From: Bacteroidales bacterium
GTDB lineage: Bacteria > Bacteroidota > Bacteroidia > Bacteroidales > UBA1556
Reading direction: 5' to 3'
NCBI GenBank assembly: GCA_023146135.1
Contig: JAGLCR010000056.1
Span: 1-49,574 of the forward strand
Length of the DNA: 49,574 nucleotides
This document shows, piece after piece, positions 30,843 through 40,682 of this stretch. The position numbers were made by a program, and so were the translations under genes. The stretch's first letter is position 1. The number at the start of each line of letters is the position of its first letter. A model generated the notes under the pieces. That model saw only the letters and a program-made list of their open reading frames with translations. It was not told the DNA's origin and searched no databases.

Positions 30843-32940
30843 GGAGGCTAAGAAAAAAATAATGGGCCGCGTATATATCGTGTTTGGTATTATGGCTTTT
30901 GTGGCCATGGTTATTTTTGCGCGTATTGTTTATATTCAAGTGTACTTAGCCGACGAATTGGAGGCGGTAATACAAAAGCAAAGTTTCAAAAATCAACAAG
31001 TGCCTGCCATTAGAGGAAATATCTATTCTTCGAATAATGAGCTCCTTGCCACATCAGTACCTGTGTATGCTTTGTATTGGGATAGTCAGGTTGTGCCAAG
31101 TAAAACCTTTGAAGATAATATTGATTCTTTGTCTTATTATTATAATAAACTCTATCCATACACTTCAGCTTCTGCATTTAAGAAAAAAATGCGGAAAGCT
31201 TTTAAGGCACGAAAACGCTACCAGTTAGTTGCTCGAAATGTGGATCATGCGAAGCTAAAAGAGCTTCGTAAAATGCCTATTTTTCGATTAGGAAAGTATA
31301 GGGGAGGTTTAATAATAGAGAAAAGTAGTCGACGAAAACGACCTTATCAGATGTTGGCAAAGCGTACTATTGGTATTTACAGCAATGTAAGGAAAGACTA
31401 TGTAGTAGGATTGGAAGGCGCCTTTAATGATAAACTGAAAGGGGTTGATGGCTTACGATTGGTGCAGAAAATACCTGGTGGTTGGCGTCCAGTATTTGTT
31501 GAAGGGTCGGCACAAACAAAGCCAGTCGATGGGTTGGATATAATTACAAGCTTGAATGTAAATATTCAGGATGTTGCTGAAAATTCCTTGAAACGTCAGT
31601 TGGAAAAGCATCGTGCCGATTGGGGTTGTGTGGTTTTAATGGAAGTGAAAACAGGGCAAGTAAAGGCTATTGCAAACCTTAAACGTGACACCTTAACTGG
31701 AAATTATTATGAATCATATAACTATGCTATCGGTCGATCTGTGGAGCCTGGATCTACTTTTAAGTTGGCCTCTTTAATTGTGGCTTTGGAAGATAAAAAA
31801 GTAAGTTTATCCGACATCATTAAAACGGTTGATGGTGAGTTTCGTTATAAAGGAAGTCGAATGAGCGATTCGCATAAGGGCGGATTTGGTGATCTCACAG
31901 TAGAACAAGTGCTTGAAAAGTCCTCTAATGTAGGTGTGTTCAAAATAATTCTTAAGGCCTACGAAAAAAATCCGCAAAAATTTATTGATGGAGTATACAA
32001 GCTAGGGCTCCATCGGTCATTAGGGTTGCAGATAAAAGGAGAGGGTAGGCCGTATATAAAAAATACAGAAGATGATACTTGGTCAGGAATCAGTTTGCCG
32101 TGGATGTCCATAGGTTACGAAATGTCGCTTACTCCTTTACAAATATTGACATTTTATAATGCTGTAGCTAATGGTGGCAAAATGGTTAAACCTATGTTTG
32201 TTAATGAGGTAAGCCGAACAGGGGTGACTGTTGAGAAATATCAAACTCAAGTAATAAATTCTCAGATTGCGAGTGCTGAAGTGATAAAGATGGCCCAGCA
32301 GATGCTTGAAGGAGTTGTGCAAGAAGGTACTGCTACGGCACTCAGATCCTCACCATATACGGTGGCTGGAAAAACGGGTACCGCGCAAACCAATTATAGT
32401 CAACGACAGCATCGCCGAAAATACCGCGCATCTTTTGCAGGTTATTTTCCTGCTGATAATCCAAAGTATTCTATTATTGTGGTAATCGATAATCCTAAGG
32501 GTTATGTGTATTATGCTAGTCAGCTGACCGTACCTGTATTTAAAGATATAGCAGATAAAATTTATGCACATGCACTAGATATCCAGCCTGATGATTCTAT
32601 TCATTCTGGTTTCTCGGCTCCAGAATCATTGTTTGGTGCCCAAGATGATATTCGAAGTATCTATACTCATTTTGATTTACAAACAAGCACTCCTGACCCT
32701 TCCGCCACATGGGCAGCAGCAGTAAAAAAACAGGATAATGTTGCTTTATATATTCGTAATTATCAAGAAGGAATTCTTCCAAACTTAAAAGGGATGACTG
32801 CTCGTGATGTGGTTTTTTTCCTTGAAGAGTTGGGATATCATGTCAAAATTAGTGGAATGGGTAAAGTACGCTCTCAATCTATTCCTTCGGGGGCAAGAGT
32901 GCAAAAGGGAGCAAATATTGAAATAAAATTAGGACTTTAA
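30835..32940 (+). CDS. ftsI: Septal transpeptidase PBP (FtsI/SpoVD type) with PASTA domain
   Basis: A 701-residue class B penicillin-binding protein that crosslinks septal peptidoglycan. Order: cytoplasmic tail, a membrane segment near residues 12-35, a PBP dimerisation domain (IRGNIYSSNNELLATS), and a transpeptidase domain with nucleophile Ser307 and Lys310 (GSTFK), SSN at 363-365 and KTG at 513-515. The C-terminus is a PASTA domain (LPNLKGMTARDVVFFLEELGY). The start at 30835 overlaps the ftsL stop by eight bases, implying translational coupling; the frame upstream of that is inside ftsL. It shares the A of its stop with the murE ATG. Confidence 0.95.
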   Translation: MSREAKKKIMGRVYIVFGIMAFVAMVIFARIVYIQVYLADELEAVIQKQSFKNQQVPAIRGNIYSSNNELLATSVPVYALYWDSQVVPSKTFEDNIDSLSYYYNKLYPYTSASAFKKKMRKAFKARKRYQLVARNVDHAKLKELRKMPIFRLGKYRGGLIIEKSSRRKRPYQMLAKRTIGIYSNVRKDYVVGLEGAFNDKLKGVDGLRLVQKIPGGWRPVFVEGSAQTKPVDGLDIITSLNVNIQDVAENSLKRQLEKHRADWGCVVLMEVKTGQVKAIANLKRDTLTGNYYESYNYAIGRSVEPGSTFKLASLIVALEDKKVSLSDIIKTVDGEFRYKGSRMSDSHKGGFGDLTVEQVLEKSSNVGVFKIILKAYEKNPQKFIDGVYKLGLHRSLGLQIKGEGRPYIKNTEDDTWSGISLPWMSIGYEMSLTPLQILTFYNAVANGGKMVKPMFVNEVSRTGVTVEKYQTQVINSQIASAEVIKMAQQMLEGVVQEGTATALRSSPYTVAGKTGTAQTNYSQRQHRRKYRASFAGYFPADNPKYSIIVVIDNPKGYVYYASQLTVPVFKDIADKIYAHALDIQPDDSIHSGFSAPESLFGAQDDIRSIYTHFDLQTSTPDPSATWAAAVKKQDNVALYIRNYQEGILPNLKGMTARDVVFFLEELGYHVKISGMGKVRSQSIPSGARVQKGANIEIKLGL

Positions 32941-34403
32941 TGACAAGATTAATAGATATATTAAATAATGTAGATACCATTGAAATAGTGGGCAACAGTG
33001 ATTGTGATATCAATCAAATTCAATTCGACTCGCGTAGGGTTGCAACATTTGATTTGTTTGTTGCGGTTAGTGGTACACAGGTGGATGGTCATGAGTACAT
33101 TTCGCAATGTATTGATAATGGTGCTATTGCTATTGTTTGTGAGCAAATCCCATCTTCTACAATCAAAAATATATGCTATGTTAAAGTAGAAAATAGTGCT
33201 TTGGCTTTGGGTCAAATGGCATCAAATTTTTATGGACAGCCTTCAAGCAAATTGAAACTAATTGGAATTACTGGTACCAATGGTAAAACAAGTACCGTAA
33301 CTATGCTATTCAATTTATTCCAAGGTTTGGGATACCATGTTGGAATGCTTTCTACAGTGAGTAATCGTATTGGTAATAAAGAAATTAGTGCTACACATAC
33401 TACACCTGATGCTGTGAGTCTTAATGCCTTACTTCAGGACATGGTGAACGATGGCTGCGATTATTGTTTCATGGAGGTTAGTTCACATGCTATTGTACAG
33501 AATCGTACCGCAGGTCTTGATTTTACCGGTGGTGTTTTCTCCAATATTACTCACGATCATCTCGACTTTCATAAAACCTTTAATGAATATATAAAAGCCA
33601 AGAAGGCTTTTTTCGATGGTTTGTCAAAAGATGCTTTTGCCTTAACCAATATTGATGATAAGAATGGGATGGTCATGTTACAAAACAGCCCAGCGCGAAA
33701 GCTGTCCTATGGATTGAATTCATTGGCAGATTATAAGGCACGTATTATTGAGAATGGCTTTAGTGGCTTGCATCTTGAAATCAATAGTAAGGAATTGTAT
33801 GTGCCTGTAGTGGGAAAATTTAATGCATATAATATTTTGGCTGTTTATGGTGTTGCCATGGAATTGGGTGCTGATGAAATGGAAGTATTGCAGCAACTGA
33901 GTATCATTAGTACAGCCGAGGGTCGATTTGAATATTTACAGTCTGATAATGGCATATTTGCCATAGTGGACTATGCTCATACTCCTGATGCTTTGAAAAA
34001 TGTATTAGCTACAATTAATGATATCCGTGAAGGAAATGAGCAGCTAATATGTGTAGTGGGAGCTGGTGGTGATCGGGATAAGTCAAAAAGACCAGAAATG
34101 GCTGAAATAGCTGCTGATATGAGTAGTCGCCTAATCCTTACCTCTGATAATCCGCGAACCGAAAATTCAGAAGACATACTGAATGATATGGAAGTGGGAA
34201 TACCCGTTGACCGTAAGCGGATCACTTTACGAATTAGCGACCGGAAAGAAGCTATTCGTACGGCAGTGGCTTTGGCGCAGCCGGGTGATATAGTGCTTGT
34301 AGCTGGCAAAGGACACGAAAAGTACCAAGAAATTAATGGTGTGCGTCACCATTTTGATGATAAAGAGATTTTAACCGATTTATTGATTAAAGAAAAACAA
34401 TAA
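32940..34403 (+). CDS. murE: UDP-MurNAc-tripeptide synthetase MurE (meso-DAP type)
   Basis: MurE adds the third residue of the peptidoglycan stem peptide. The 487-residue ligase has the ATP loop GITGTNGKTST, the central HTTPDA region and EVSSHAI, and the C-terminal DNPR motif at 403-406. DNPR marks enzymes that add meso-diaminopimelate rather than lysine, so the wall should be of the DAP (A1gamma) type. The ATG overlaps the ftsI stop by one base. mraY follows three bases after the stop. Confidence 0.97.
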   Translation: MTRLIDILNNVDTIEIVGNSDCDINQIQFDSRRVATFDLFVAVSGTQVDGHEYISQCIDNGAIAIVCEQIPSSTIKNICYVKVENSALALGQMASNFYGQPSSKLKLIGITGTNGKTSTVTMLFNLFQGLGYHVGMLSTVSNRIGNKEISATHTTPDAVSLNALLQDMVNDGCDYCFMEVSSHAIVQNRTAGLDFTGGVFSNITHDHLDFHKTFNEYIKAKKAFFDGLSKDAFALTNIDDKNGMVMLQNSPARKLSYGLNSLADYKARIIENGFSGLHLEINSKELYVPVVGKFNAYNILAVYGVAMELGADEMEVLQQLSIISTAEGRFEYLQSDNGIFAIVDYAHTPDALKNVLATINDIREGNEQLICVVGAGGDRDKSKRPEMAEIAADMSSRLILTSDNPRTENSEDILNDMEVGIPVDRKRITLRISDRKEAIRTAVALAQPGDIVLVAGKGHEKYQEINGVRHHFDDKEILTDLLIKEKQ

Positions 34404-34406
34404 GAT

Positions 34407-35669
34407 ATGCTTTACTACTTATTTGATTATCTCGACAAAGCTTATGATATACCAGGTTCTGGTGTGTTTCAGTATATTTCGTTTAGAGCGGCCATGGCGG
34501 TGTTTCTTTCCTTGCTTATTTCCTTAATATTTGGAAAAAGCTTGATCAATAAACTACGGCGTATGCAAGTGGGCGAAACGGTTCGTGATTTAGGTCTTGA
34601 AGGCCAAATCCAAAAGGCAGGAACTCCTACCATGGGTGGAATAATCATTCTTGCAGCTATTGTTATACCAACATTGCTTTTTGCAAAACTCGATAATATC
34701 TACATTATTTTAATGCTGATTTCTACTGTTTGGCTAGGTGCAATTGGTTTTGTGGATGATTATATTAAAGTGTTTAAAAAGAATAAGGACGGCCTAGCTG
34801 GTAAGTTCAAAATTATTGGCCAAGTAGGACTAGGATTATTTGTAGGAGTTACTATGTATATGAGCGATGATATGGTGATTCGTGAGAAATTAGATCAAGA
34901 TCAAATTAATAAAAATAAGACAGAGCAATATATTCAAGGAGATAACTGTCGTAAATCATCCAATGATATATTTAAGGCCGAAAGTGAAAAGTCATTCAAA
35001 ACGACAATTCCATTTGTAAAAAACAATCAGTTTAATTACTCATGGCTTCTTTCCTGGATGGGCGATGGCTATGAAAAATACACATGGCTTATTTTCATAC
35101 CCATGGTTATTCTTATTATCACAGCGGTTTCCAATGGGGCAAACCTAACCGACGGACTGGATGGTTTGGCCACAAGCTCTTCGGCTGTTATTGGAGCTAC
35201 CCTCGGCTTATTGGCCTGGGTGTCGGGTAACTTTATTTTTGCCGATTATCTCAATATTATGTACATCCCCAATGCAGGTGAATTAGCAATATTTATTAGT
35301 GCTTTTGTTGGGGCTACAATTGGTTTTCTTTGGTACAATTCCTATCCAGCTCAAGTGTTTATGGGCGATACTGGTAGTTTGGCGTTGGGCGGTATTATTG
35401 CTGTTTTCGCTATTATTATTCGTAAAGAATTATTAATTCCTTTGGTGGCGGGAATATTTTTAGTGGAGAATTTATCAGTAATTATTCAAGTAGTTTATTT
35501 CAAGTATACCAAGAAAAAATATGGAGAGGGAAGACGGGTTTTTCTCATGTCACCACTACATCACCATTTTCAAAAGAAAGGATATCACGAGGCAAAAATC
35601 GTACAGCGTTTTTTTATCGTTGGAATTATGCTTGCCGTATTGACTATTGTAACCCTTAAGCTTCGATAA
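34407..35669 (+). CDS. mraY: Phospho-N-acetylmuramoyl-pentapeptide-transferase
   Basis: MraY transfers phospho-MurNAc-pentapeptide to undecaprenyl phosphate, forming lipid I at the inner membrane. The 420-residue polytopic protein has GTPTMGG, the catalytic [28 protein letters not shown] and the MSPLHHHF loop. It is about 60 residues longer than the E. coli type because of a polar insertion around residues 150-215, between the helix after [10 protein letters not shown] and [10 protein letters not shown]. That insertion is usual for Bacteroidota MraY. It sits between murE and murD with gaps of three and four bases. Confidence 0.97.
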   Translation: MLYYLFDYLDKAYDIPGSGVFQYISFRAAMAVFLSLLISLIFGKSLINKLRRMQVGETVRDLGLEGQIQKAGTPTMGGIIILAAIVIPTLLFAKLDNIYIILMLISTVWLGAIGFVDDYIKVFKKNKDGLAGKFKIIGQVGLGLFVGVTMYMSDDMVIREKLDQDQINKNKTEQYIQGDNCRKSSNDIFKAESEKSFKTTIPFVKNNQFNYSWLLSWMGDGYEKYTWLIFIPMVILIITAVSNGANLTDGLDGLATSSSAVIGATLGLLAWVSGNFIFADYLNIMYIPNAGELAIFISAFVGATIGFLWYNSYPAQVFMGDTGSLALGGIIAVFAIIIRKELLIPLVAGIFLVENLSVIIQVVYFKYTKKKYGEGRRVFLMSPLHHHFQKKGYHEAKIVQRFFIVGIMLAVLTIVTLKLR

Positions 35670-35673
35670 ATAA

Positions 35674-37023
35674 ATGAATACTGAAAACAAATATATAGTC
35701 ATACTTGGAGCTGCTGAAAGCGGTACTGGTGCTGCAATTCTTGCGGAGCAGAAGGATTATGATGTATTTGTTTCGGATATGGGGACTATTAAGCCTCAGT
35801 ATAAAAAGCAGTTACAGAATCGAAATATTGATTTTGAAGAGGGCGAGCATAGCGATTCAAGAATACTCAATGCTAACGAAATAATTAAGAGCCCAGGTAT
35901 TCCTGATACTGCTCCTATTATCGTAAAAGCTATTATGAAGGGTGTTCCCATTATTTCAGATATCGAATTTGCGGCACGCTATACTGATGCTAAGTTGATT
36001 TGTGTAACGGGGAGCAATGGCAAAACAACAACAGCCACCATTATTTATGAATTGTATAAAAATGCTGGATTGAATGTGTGTTTGGCGGGAAATATTGGGA
36101 AAAGTTTTGCTTGGTCGGTGGCCGAAAATAATTTTGATTTTTACATATTGGAGTTGAGTAGTTTCCAGCTTGACCATATGTACGATTTCAAAGCTGATAT
36201 TGCTGTTCTTACCAATATTACACCCGACCATCTTGATCGTTACGACAATAGTTTTCAAAATTATGTGAATTCGAAGTTTCGCATTTTGCAAAATCAAGAT
36301 AAGAATGACGCATTTATTTTCAATATAGATGATGAAGTCGTGCATATGGAGATGAATAATCGCAATATCAAAGCGCGTCAATATCCATTTACTCAAAAAC
36401 AAAAACTTAGCTCTTCGGGGGCTTATTTAGAAGATAACCAACTAATTATAAATATAAACTCAGATATATTAACTATGACAATTGAAAAATTAGCATTACA
36501 GGGAAAGCATAATGTGTATAACTCTTTAGCTGGAGGTATTGCAGCACGTTTGCAGGATATTCGTAAGGAATCAATCAAGAATTGCTTAAGCGATTTTCAA
36601 AGCTTGGAACATCGTTTGGAAAAAGTGGCCGAAGTTCGTGGCGTAGATTTTATCAACGACTCAAAAGCTACTAATGTAAATTCAGCATGGTTTGCGCTTG
36701 AATCTATGAATAAGCCAGTAATTTGGATTGCAGGAGGTGTGGATAAAGGTAATGATTACACATCGCTTATGGAGTTAGTACACGATAAAGTGAAAGCGAT
36801 TGTTTGTTTAGGAAAGGATAATGCAAAAATTCATGAGGCATTTGGAAGTATTGTAGATACTATTATTGATACTGATGATGCATCGGAAGCGGTATTAAGT
36901 GCTTTTTACTTAGGCCTTCCTGGCGACACGGTATTATTATCACCCGCTTGTGCTAGTTTTGATTTGTTTGAAAACTACGAAGATCGTGGTGAAAAATTTA
37001 AGAGAGCTGTTCACGATTTATAA
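35674..37023 (+). CDS. murD: UDP-N-acetylmuramoylalanine--D-glutamate ligase
   Basis: MurD attaches D-glutamate to UDP-MurNAc-L-Ala in the cytoplasm. The 449-residue protein has the N-terminal Rossmann loop ILGAAESGTGAA, the ATP loop CVTGSNGKTTT, ELSSFQLD, TNITPDHLDRY, and the C-terminal NDSKATNVNSAW and SPACASFDLFENYEDRG blocks. The AAESGTG N-terminal loop is the Bacteroidota version of GxGxSG. It is full-length with standard motifs. It lies between mraY (four bases) and ftsW (12 bases). Confidence 0.97.
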   Translation: MNTENKYIVILGAAESGTGAAILAEQKDYDVFVSDMGTIKPQYKKQLQNRNIDFEEGEHSDSRILNANEIIKSPGIPDTAPIIVKAIMKGVPIISDIEFAARYTDAKLICVTGSNGKTTTATIIYELYKNAGLNVCLAGNIGKSFAWSVAENNFDFYILELSSFQLDHMYDFKADIAVLTNITPDHLDRYDNSFQNYVNSKFRILQNQDKNDAFIFNIDDEVVHMEMNNRNIKARQYPFTQKQKLSSSGAYLEDNQLIININSDILTMTIEKLALQGKHNVYNSLAGGIAARLQDIRKESIKNCLSDFQSLEHRLEKVAEVRGVDFINDSKATNVNSAWFALESMNKPVIWIAGGVDKGNDYTSLMELVHDKVKAIVCLGKDNAKIHEAFGSIVDTIIDTDDASEAVLSAFYLGLPGDTVLLSPACASFDLFENYEDRGEKFKRAVHDL

Positions 37024-37035
37024 AACACTTAATAA

Positions 37036-38229
37036 ATGGCAGTAATTTGGAAATACTTAAAAGGGGATAAGAATATATGGATAGTAGCCATTTTATTGTC
37101 CATGATTTCTATGCTTGCGGTATATACATCTGTTTACTCATTGGCTTATAAGTACCAAGAAGGAAATACAGAGTACTATATTTTTAAGCATGGTTTTCTT
37201 ATGTTAAGCGGTTTGTTTATGATGTTTGTAGCTCATAAAGTATCGTATAGGAACTATTCCCGATTAGCTCAAATTGCCATCTATTTTACTATTCCTTTGT
37301 TGTTTTATACGCTATTGTCGGGTACCAACCTCAACTCGGCTAGTAGGTGGATTATGTTGCCTGTTATCAATGTTAGTTTTCAAACATCTGACTTGGCAAA
37401 ACTTGCGCTCATTATGTACTTGGCAAGGGTGTTATCCAAAAATCAAGAAAATATTCTCGATTTTAAGAAAGGTTTCATCAAAGTATTTTTGCCAATTCTA
37501 TTTACAGTACTATTAATTTTTCCTGCCAATTTCTCTACTGCTGCGGTTTTATTTGCTGCTAGTCTTGTGGTAATGTTTATTGGTGGAGTTAGTATAAAAC
37601 ACTTGAGTTTGCTTGGTGCAACCATTTTAGTATTGGTAATGCTGTTATTTGCTATGACCTCTATTTTTCCTAATATTTTGCCTCGATCGGATACATGGAC
37701 ATCACGGATAGAGAACTTTGTGGGTAGTAAAGAGAATAAGGATGATGAGGGAAATTATCAAGCTAATCAAGCAAAAATTGCTATCGCTACGGGAGGTATT
37801 TTTGGGAAAGGTCCTGGAAATAGTGTCGAGAAAAACCTTTTACCACATCCATATTCCGATTTTATTTATGCAATTATTGTGGAAGAGTATGGCTTGTTTG
37901 GCGGTGGATTTCTACTTTTATTGTATCTAATTTTATTATACCGAGCAGTTCGAATATCATTAAAGAGTCCGGGTACTTTTGGTACATTTTTATCAATAGG
38001 TTTAGCATTTTCTCTGGTGTTTCAGGCTATGATAAATATGGGAGTAGCGGTAAACCTACTTCCTGTTACAGGGCAACCCTTACCTCTGGTAAGTATGGGA
38101 GGCACTTCCCTTTGGTTTACCAGTCTTTCAATCGGTATTATTCTGAGTGTAAGCCGACAGATTGATGAGGGAGATGATGATATTGAAAATGATTCGAAAA
38201 CCAAAAATATGAATTATGCAAAAGGCTAA
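37036..38229 (+). CDS. ftsW: Lipid II polymerase FtsW
   Basis: FtsW is the SEDS-family glycosyltransferase that polymerises lipid II at the septum with its partner PBP FtsI, encoded upstream. The 397-residue protein has about ten membrane segments. SEDS landmarks are LNSASRWI, FQTSDLAKLALIMYLAR, the large extracytoplasmic loop with ATGGIFGKGPGNS, HPYSDFIYAIIVEEYGLFGG, and PVTGQPLPLVSMGGTS. The final acidic tail is cytoplasmic. Its last 14 bases overlap murG, suggesting coupled translation. Confidence 0.96.
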   Translation: MAVIWKYLKGDKNIWIVAILLSMISMLAVYTSVYSLAYKYQEGNTEYYIFKHGFLMLSGLFMMFVAHKVSYRNYSRLAQIAIYFTIPLLFYTLLSGTNLNSASRWIMLPVINVSFQTSDLAKLALIMYLARVLSKNQENILDFKKGFIKVFLPILFTVLLIFPANFSTAAVLFAASLVVMFIGGVSIKHLSLLGATILVLVMLLFAMTSIFPNILPRSDTWTSRIENFVGSKENKDDEGNYQANQAKIAIATGGIFGKGPGNSVEKNLLPHPYSDFIYAIIVEEYGLFGGGFLLLLYLILLYRAVRISLKSPGTFGTFLSIGLAFSLVFQAMINMGVAVNLLPVTGQPLPLVSMGGTSLWFTSLSIGIILSVSRQIDEGDDDIENDSKTKNMNYAKG

Positions 38230-39322
38230 GAAAAAAATAATTATCAGTGGAGGTGGAACAGGTGGTCATATATTTCCCGCTATTGCCATAGCTAATGCCT
38301 TAAAAGCAAAATTAGGTGAAGTCGATATTTTATTTATCGGTGCGCAAGATAAAATGGAAATGGAGAAGGTGCCTAAAGCAGGTTATCCTATAGAGGGCCT
38401 TTGGATTAGTGGTTTGCAACGTAGCTTAAGTGCAAAGAATTTAAGCTTTCCGTTTAAGCTTATTTCGAGTTTGCGTAAAGCAGGAAAGATTATTAAAGAA
38501 TTTAAACCTGATTTGGTTATTGGAGTAGGAGGCTTTGCCAGTGGTCCCACTTTATATAAAGCTGCCAAAATGGGAATTCCAACAATGATTCAAGAGCAAA
38601 ATTCGTATCCTGGAATTACTAATATAATTTTATCAAAACGAGTGGATAAAATATGTGTTGCTTATGATAATATGGAAAAGCATTTTCCAAAGGATAAGAT
38701 TATTCTAACTGGTAACCCAGTTCGGAAAGAGGTTGTTGAAATTGCAGGAAAGCGACCAAGAGCATTAGAGTTTTTCGGGCTTAGTGACAATAAGCCTGTT
38801 GTGCTAGTTGTAGGTGGGAGCCTGGGTGCTCGAACAATAAATGAAGCCATAGAAGAAAACTTAAAAGTATTTGTAGAGAATGATATACAGTTGATTTGGC
38901 AAACGGGAAAGGGGTATTTCCCAAAAGCAGAAGCAGCATTGCTCGATTTAAATAATCCGGGCTTGAAAACCTACGATTTTATCACTGAAATGGATATGGC
39001 ATATGCTGCCGCCGATGTTGTGGTTTCTCGAGCTGGTGCGATTGCTATTTCTGAACTATGTGCTGTTAAGAAGCCCATTATACTTGTGCCTTCTCCATTT
39101 GTTGCCGAGGATCATCAAACAAAAAATGCATTGGCATTGGTAACCTATAATGCTGCAATATTAGTAAAGGATGCTGATCAAAAAGAAAAGCTTATGCCTG
39201 AATTATTGAATTTAGTTCAGGATGAAGAGCATAGAAATAAATTGCAATCAAACATTACTTCACTAGCCATAAACGACGCAACGGATGCCATTGTTGGTGT
39301 GGCCATGACATTATTTAAATAG
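38216..39322 (+). CDS. murG: UDP-GlcNAc:lipid I transferase MurG
   Basis: MurG converts lipid I to lipid II on the cytoplasmic membrane face. The 368-residue GT-B enzyme starts MQKAKKKIIISGGGTGGHIFPA, with the GGGTGGH donor loop, then GVGGFASGP, QEQNSYPG, GNPVRKE, VVGGSLGAR and SRAGAIAISEL. The start lies 14 bases inside ftsW. murC follows after eight bases. All catalytic motifs are present and length is typical. Confidence 0.97.
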   Translation: MQKAKKKIIISGGGTGGHIFPAIAIANALKAKLGEVDILFIGAQDKMEMEKVPKAGYPIEGLWISGLQRSLSAKNLSFPFKLISSLRKAGKIIKEFKPDLVIGVGGFASGPTLYKAAKMGIPTMIQEQNSYPGITNIILSKRVDKICVAYDNMEKHFPKDKIILTGNPVRKEVVEIAGKRPRALEFFGLSDNKPVVLVVGGSLGARTINEAIEENLKVFVENDIQLIWQTGKGYFPKAEAALLDLNNPGLKTYDFITEMDMAYAAADVVVSRAGAIAISELCAVKKPIILVPSPFVAEDHQTKNALALVTYNAAILVKDADQKEKLMPELLNLVQDEEHRNKLQSNITSLAINDATDAIVGVAMTLFK

Positions 39323-39330
39323 TATATAAT

Positions 39331-40680
39331 ATGAACTTGAAAACGGTTAATAGTGTTTATTTTCTTGGAATTGGTGGCATAGGTATGAGCGCTCTGGCTC
39401 GCTATTTCAATTTCGAAGGAAAAACAGTGGCTGGGTACGACCGTACGCCAAGCCCCTTAACCGATCGTTTGAGTGAGGAAGGCATTAGTATTCATTATAC
39501 TGATTCTGTGGATCTTATTCCATCTGATATTGATTTGATAGTTTATACTCCTGCAATACCTTCTGAGCAAGAGGAATTTAAGTTTTTGAAAAAATCATCT
39601 ATTCCAATGCTTAAGAGAAGTGAGGTTTTGGGCGAGATAAGTAAAGACTATTATACCATTGCCATTGCTGGTACGCATGGTAAAACGACTATTACGAGCA
39701 TGGTGGCGCAAATATTAAAGCATAATGGAGTGGCGGTAAATGCATTTATTGGAGGAATTGCCAATAATTTTAATTCCAACCTTTTGCTTAGCAAAAATGC
39801 CGAAGTAATGGTGGTTGAGGCTGACGAATTTGATCGTTCGTTTTTGACACTGCATCCTGATATGGCAATTATTTCATCGATGGATGCCGACCATTTAGAT
39901 ATATACTCAACTGCTGATTATCTTAAAAAATCGTTTTTTATGTTTAGTGGGCAGATTAAAGGTGATGGCTGGTTAATTTCTCAGTCGCGCTTAGATATAG
40001 CTCCTGAGTTTTCGGGCAAAAGCGTTTCTTATTCGGCAACTGACGATGCTGATTATTGTGCAAGCAACTTAAGTATAGATGATGGAAGAACGGTTTTTGA
40101 TTTACAAAACAAAGCTAGCAAAATAGCTAGAATAAGTTTGCAATTGCCAGGTAATCATAATATCGAAAATGCTATTGCTGCAAGTGTTGCAGCTTTGAAA
40201 TTCGGTTTGTCAGCAAAGCAAGTAGCAGATGGGTTAAGACAATATTTGGGTGTGCGACGTCGATTCGAGTTTCTTATTCATACCGATAAGCTAGTTATGA
40301 TTGACGATTATGCGCATCATCCAACAGAGATTAGAGCTTGTCTGCAAGCTGTTCGTTCTTTATTTCCAAATAAAAAGGTAACAGGCGTTTTTCAACCGCA
40401 TTTATTTAGTCGTACACGAGATTTTATGGATGATTTTGCGCAAAGCTTGAGTCAATTGGATGAGTTGTTATTATTGGATATCTACCCTGCTCGGGAAAAA
40501 CCTATTGCCGGAGTAAGCTCAGCTGCTTTGCTTGAAAAAGTGCGCATTGAAAATAAGCAGCTTTGCAAAAAGGATGAGCTAGTGAATTGTATAGACACTA
40601 AGAATATAGAAGTATTAATAATGATGGGAGCTGGTGATATTGACCGCATCTTGCAAACAGTAAAATCTAAGCTATCGTAA
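39331..40680 (+). CDS. murC: UDP-N-acetylmuramate--L-alanine ligase
   Basis: MurC adds the first amino acid, L-alanine, to UDP-MurNAc. The 449-residue protein has FLGIGGIGMSALA, the ATP loop IAGTHGKTT, VEADEFDRSFL, DADHLD, the PGNHNIENAIAA stretch, and DDYAHHPTEI with FQPHLFSRT in the C-terminal domain. Length and motifs are standard. It stands between murG and ftsQ, with two bases before the latter. Confidence 0.97.
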   Translation: MNLKTVNSVYFLGIGGIGMSALARYFNFEGKTVAGYDRTPSPLTDRLSEEGISIHYTDSVDLIPSDIDLIVYTPAIPSEQEEFKFLKKSSIPMLKRSEVLGEISKDYYTIAIAGTHGKTTITSMVAQILKHNGVAVNAFIGGIANNFNSNLLLSKNAEVMVVEADEFDRSFLTLHPDMAIISSMDADHLDIYSTADYLKKSFFMFSGQIKGDGWLISQSRLDIAPEFSGKSVSYSATDDADYCASNLSIDDGRTVFDLQNKASKIARISLQLPGNHNIENAIAASVAALKFGLSAKQVADGLRQYLGVRRRFEFLIHTDKLVMIDDYAHHPTEIRACLQAVRSLFPNKKVTGVFQPHLFSRTRDFMDDFAQSLSQLDELLLLDIYPAREKPIAGVSSAALLEKVRIENKQLCKKDELVNCIDTKNIEVLIMMGAGDIDRILQTVKSKLS

Positions 40681-40682
40681 AT

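Noticed and set aside
35956-36402. 148-codon frame antisense to murD
   Set aside because: It lies wholly within a well-supported murD and has no recognisable domain or promoter.
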